Assembly: GCA_017620025.1 (NCBI GenBank)
Contig: JAFZRF010000032.1
Location: 1-33,757, forward strand
DNA from: Ruminococcus sp.
GTDB lineage: Bacteria; Bacillota; Clostridia; Oscillospirales; Ruminococcaceae
Length of the DNA: 33,757 nucleotides
Direction: 5' to 3'
The translations under genes and the position numbers were made by a program. The notes under the pieces are model-generated. The model searched no databases. It saw nothing but the letters and a program-made list of their open reading frames with translations, and was not told the DNA's origin. Of this stretch, positions 32,009 to 33,757 are shown piece by piece (within the stretch, counting starts at the first letter, position 1; every line of letters starts with the position of its first letter).

Positions 32009-32085
32009 GGCCCGGTAGCTCAGTTGGTTAGAGCGCCGCCCTGTCACGGCGGAGGTCGTGAGTTCGAGCCTCATCCGGGTCGCCA
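32009..32085 (+). tRNA. tRNA-Asp(GTC)
   Basis: A 77-base cloverleaf with encoded CCA. Acceptor GGCCCGG pairs with CCGGGTC, the anticodon loop CTGTCAC gives GTC, and the T-loop has AGTTCGAGCC. It starts 4 bases after tRNA-Val. Confidence 0.97.
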
Positions 32086-32090
32086 TTTAT

Positions 32091-32166
32091 GCTTCTGTAG
32101 CTCAGTCGGTAGAGCAGGGGACTGAAAATCCCCGTGTCGTTGGTTCGATTCCGACCGGAAGCACCA
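32091..32166 (+). tRNA. tRNA-Phe(GAA)
   Basis: A 76-base cloverleaf with encoded CCA. Acceptor GCTTCTG pairs with CGGAAGC, the anticodon loop CTGAAAA gives GAA, and the T-loop has GGTTCGATTCC. Confidence 0.97.
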
Positions 32167-32170
32167 CAAT

Positions 32171-32193
32171 AGGTGCAGCGGATCAGCGCACCT
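32171..32193 (+). other. Spacer hairpin between tRNA-Phe and tRNA-Gly
   Basis: Stem AGGTGC/GCACCT (32171-32176 with 32188-32193) in the only sizeable gap of the tRNA cluster. It may help tRNA processing. Confidence 0.5.
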
Positions 32194-32199
32194 GTTAAT

Positions 32200-32275
32200 G
32201 CGGATTTAGCTCATCTGGTAGAGCGCCACCTTGCCAAGGTGGAGGTAGCGAGTTCGAGCCTCGTAATCCGCTCCA
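32200..32275 (+). tRNA. tRNA-Gly(GCC)
   Basis: A 76-base cloverleaf with encoded CCA. Acceptor GCGGATT pairs with AATCCGC, the anticodon loop TTGCCAA gives GCC, and the T-loop has AGTTCGAGCC. Confidence 0.97.
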
Positions 32276-32307
32276 GAGTGGCGGGGGAATACTTCCGTCA
32301 TTGCACG

Positions 32308-32341
32308 AATCCCGAAGCAATAGCTTCGGGATTTATTTTTG
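32308..32341 (+). terminator. Terminator of the tRNA operon
   Basis: A perfect 11-bp stem AATCCCGAAGC/GCTTCGGGATT (32308-32318 with 32323-32333, loop AATA) followed by TATTTTTG. Confidence 0.92.
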
Positions 32342-32389
32342 TATACGGGCGCACAAAGAAGGCAGGGACTCTTTGTGCGTTTTTACTAT

Positions 32390-32417
32390 ATACAAATGTA
32401 AATATAAATGTTATAAT
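32390..32417 (+). promoter_or_regulatory. Possible promoter of the NYN-domain gene
   Basis: A perfect TATAAT (32412-32417) has only a poor -35 candidate (TATACA) 17 bases upstream. It lies after the tRNA terminator and 43 bases before the start codon. Confidence 0.5.
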
Positions 32418-32460
32418 AAATGTAGTGCCGATTGCGGCGGGAATAATTAGGAGTGATCTG

Positions 32461-33372
32461 ATGGAAAAGGAATCAAGGTATGCAGTGCTTATAGATGCAG
32501 ACAATGTTGCGTCTAAGTATACCAAGTACATACTCGATGAGGTGTCAAACTACGGAATAGTAACATATAAGAGGGTTTACGGCGACTGGACACGCCCAAA
32601 TCTTGCGAGTTGGAAGAATATGGCGCTCGACAATGCTATAACCCCGGTCCAGCAGTACAGCTACACGACGGGAAAGAACGCTACCGATTCGGCGATGATA
32701 ATCGATGCAATGGATATACTCTACTCGGATAATGTTGACGGCTTCTGTATCGTATCAAGTGACAGCGACTTCACCCGCCTTGCGATAAGGCTGAGAGAAT
32801 CCGGAAAGCACGTTATCGGTATGGGCGAGAAGAAGACGCCGAAGCCCTTCAGCACAGCCTGCAATGCCTTCAAGTATCTTGAAGTGCTGGCTGAAGAGGA
32901 GATACAGCTTCCGGCTGAGGCTGACAAGGTAGAGCTGAAGAACCTCGAGTCTGATATCATCCGTATAGTATCGGAGAATGCAAACCTCCAGGAGGAGATC
33001 AATATAGGCGAGCTCGGCAGTCGTCTCCAGGGGCGTTATCCTGATTTCGACGTCCGTAACTACGGCTATTCAAAGTTCTCGCAGTTCCTTAAAGACTTCG
33101 ACTGTCTGAATTTCCGTCAGGTAGGCAGCAGCATACTTGTTTCGCTGAAATCAAAGGAAACAGATCTCGAGAGAGTGGAGGACATACTTGCAGCGATTGT
33201 CAGAACGAACGGCAGCAAGGGATACAACCTCGGCGAGCTCAAGAAGCAGCTCTGTGCGAAGATGCCTGATTTCAGCCCGAAGACCTACGGCTATTCAAAG
33301 TTCAGCCGTTTTGTGGAGAATCTTCCGGGCTTCAGGATAAGGAACAACACAGTGCTTATATCGGAGAAATAA
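32461..33372 (+). CDS. NYN (LabA-like PIN) domain protein with two OST-HTH/LOTUS modules
   Basis: A 303-residue protein. The N-terminal NYN domain (~5-145) has the acidic active-site pattern of PIN-like RNases: IDADN (D12, D14, N15), KNATDSAMIIDAMD (D76, D82) and SSDSDF (D101, D103). Two C-terminal OST-HTH (LOTUS) modules follow (~159-228 and ~236-300), each with a matching DF-x4-YGYSKF-x2-F segment. LOTUS modules bind RNA, so an RNA-cleaving or RNA-processing role is likely. ATG 32461 has TAGGAGTG 5-6 bases before it; in-frame extension upstream would run through tRNA-Gly and is rejected. It sits between the tRNA cluster and the probable rRNA promoters. Confidence 0.9.
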   Translation: MEKESRYAVLIDADNVASKYTKYILDEVSNYGIVTYKRVYGDWTRPNLASWKNMALDNAITPVQQYSYTTGKNATDSAMIIDAMDILYSDNVDGFCIVSSDSDFTRLAIRLRESGKHVIGMGEKKTPKPFSTACNAFKYLEVLAEEEIQLPAEADKVELKNLESDIIRIVSENANLQEEINIGELGSRLQGRYPDFDVRNYGYSKFSQFLKDFDCLNFRQVGSSILVSLKSKETDLERVEDILAAIVRTNGSKGYNLGELKKQLCAKMPDFSPKTYGYSKFSRFVENLPGFRIRNNTVLISEK

Positions 33373-33373
33373 C

Positions 33374-33409
33374 AAAAAGCGAACAGGCTCAGGCTTGTTC
33401 GCTTTTTAT
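33374..33409 (+). terminator. Terminator after the NYN-domain gene
   Basis: A 12-bp stem AAAAAGCGAACA/TGTTCGCTTTTT (33374-33385 with 33396-33407), 10-base loop, T tract inside the right arm. Confidence 0.9.
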
Positions 33410-33439
33410 ATGTTGTAAAATGGAAAATGCATAACGGAA

Positions 33440-33502
33440 AAAAGAAAAAACGAGTCTTCAACACAATGCACAAAATAATGTTGAAAACTCGTTTTTTCTT
33501 TT
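33440..33502. terminator. Very long hairpin (24-bp stem), second terminator before tandem promoters
   Basis: The arms 33440-33463 and 33479-33502 are complementary over 24 positions with one mismatch; the loop is 15 bases. The outer part is AAAAGAAAAAA against TTTTTTCTTTT, so it has a T tract in both directions. It ends 2 bases before the first rRNA-type promoter. Confidence 0.8.
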
Positions 33503-33504
33503 AG

Positions 33505-33533
33505 TTGACAATGTCCGGAATGCGTGATATAAT
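33505..33533 (+). promoter_or_regulatory. Tandem strong promoter P1 (probable rRNA operon)
   Basis: TTGACA (33505-33510), 17-base spacer ending GTGA, TATAAT (33528-33533), then AATAAAGCCGTC. Confidence 0.9.
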
Positions 33534-33618
33534 AATAAAGCCGTCGGACGAGACGTCAGAAATTCAAAAATGGTTTTGGACTATGGAAAATAAGTTTGCA
33601 GAAATTTTTGAAAAGCAC

Positions 33619-33647
33619 TTGACAAAGCGTCACGACAGTGATATAAT
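33619..33647 (+). promoter_or_regulatory. Tandem strong promoter P2 (probable rRNA operon)
   Basis: TTGACA (33619-33624), 17-base spacer ending GTGA, TATAAT (33642-33647), then ATTAAAGCTGCC. An A/T-rich stretch upstream could act as an UP element. Confidence 0.9.
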
Positions 33648-33716
33648 ATTAAAGCTGCCCTCTGAGAGGCCAGCCCCCACAACAAAAAGTTTTCTGAAAA
33701 AACTTTGAAAAAGGTA

Positions 33717-33745
33717 TTGACAAAGACTTGGAGTTGTGATATAAT
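33717..33745 (+). promoter_or_regulatory. Tandem strong promoter P3 (probable rRNA operon)
   Basis: TTGACA (33717-33722), 17-base spacer ending GTGA, TATAAT (33740-33745), then AAAAAAGCTGTC at the window edge. The transcribed gene lies outside the window. Confidence 0.9.
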
Positions 33746-33757
33746 AAAAAAGCTGTC

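Noticed and set aside
32173-32460. N-terminal extension of the NYN-domain protein
   Set aside because: It would translate tRNA-Gly and the tRNA terminator; the ATG at 32461 has a good RBS and begins the conserved domain.
33505-33708. 67-residue plus-strand ORF at the window end
   Set aside because: It runs through two perfect promoters and has no RBS.

Overview
The window looks like chromosome of a Gram-positive Firmicute of the Oscillospiraceae, most likely a Ruminococcus-type gut or rumen anaerobe. The reasons are HrcA/CIRCE heat-shock control, sigma-A promoters with 17-base spacers and TATAAT boxes, strong AGGAGG-type ribosome binding sites, a SpoIID-family protein, and a secreted protein ending in a dockerin-like module. 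The genus is an inference; no rRNA gene lies inside the window.

Left part (1-7400). A minus-strand pair encodes a LytTR DNA-binding protein and a two-helix membrane partner. Plus-strand genes follow for a SpoIID-like lytic enzyme, a membrane-anchored unknown protein and a DUF2726 protein. A minus-strand operon then encodes a YtrA-type GntR repressor, a CPBP intramembrane protease and an ABC exporter (ATPase plus permease), with an operator-like inverted repeat at its promoter. Two copies of a palindrome-rich non-coding repeat (one cut by the window edge) lie here.

Central part (7500-18400). One promoter before citrate synthase precedes eleven tightly packed plus-strand genes: citrate synthase, a lipoprotein with acidic DxDxDG loops, an OmpR-type response regulator and its histidine kinase, a DUF1385 (YqhQ) membrane protein, prmC, recA, recX, rimO, pgsA and a DtxR-like winged-helix protein. 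The first clear terminator comes after the last gene.

18500-25000. A zinc-ribbon protein with two sets of roughly 23-residue repeats is followed by mscL. A complete copy of the multi-hairpin repeat comes next, then a convergent second zinc-ribbon protein with four membrane helices. After that come a VanY-type carboxypeptidase and the secreted dockerin-like protein. The dockerin gene has a long 5' leader that can form mutually exclusive pairings over its ribosome binding site.

25000-31700. The heat-shock locus runs CIRCE-hrcA-grpE-orf-dnaK-small membrane ORF-dnaJ. The ORF between grpE and dnaK is strikingly AT-rich and looks acquired. A membrane-anchored alpha/beta hydrolase follows.

31800-33757. 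A strong promoter drives four tRNA genes (Val, Asp, Phe, Gly), followed by a NYN nuclease-like protein with two OST-HTH/LOTUS modules. The window ends in three tandem strong promoters that share a signature with the tRNA promoter. An rRNA operon probably starts just beyond the edge.
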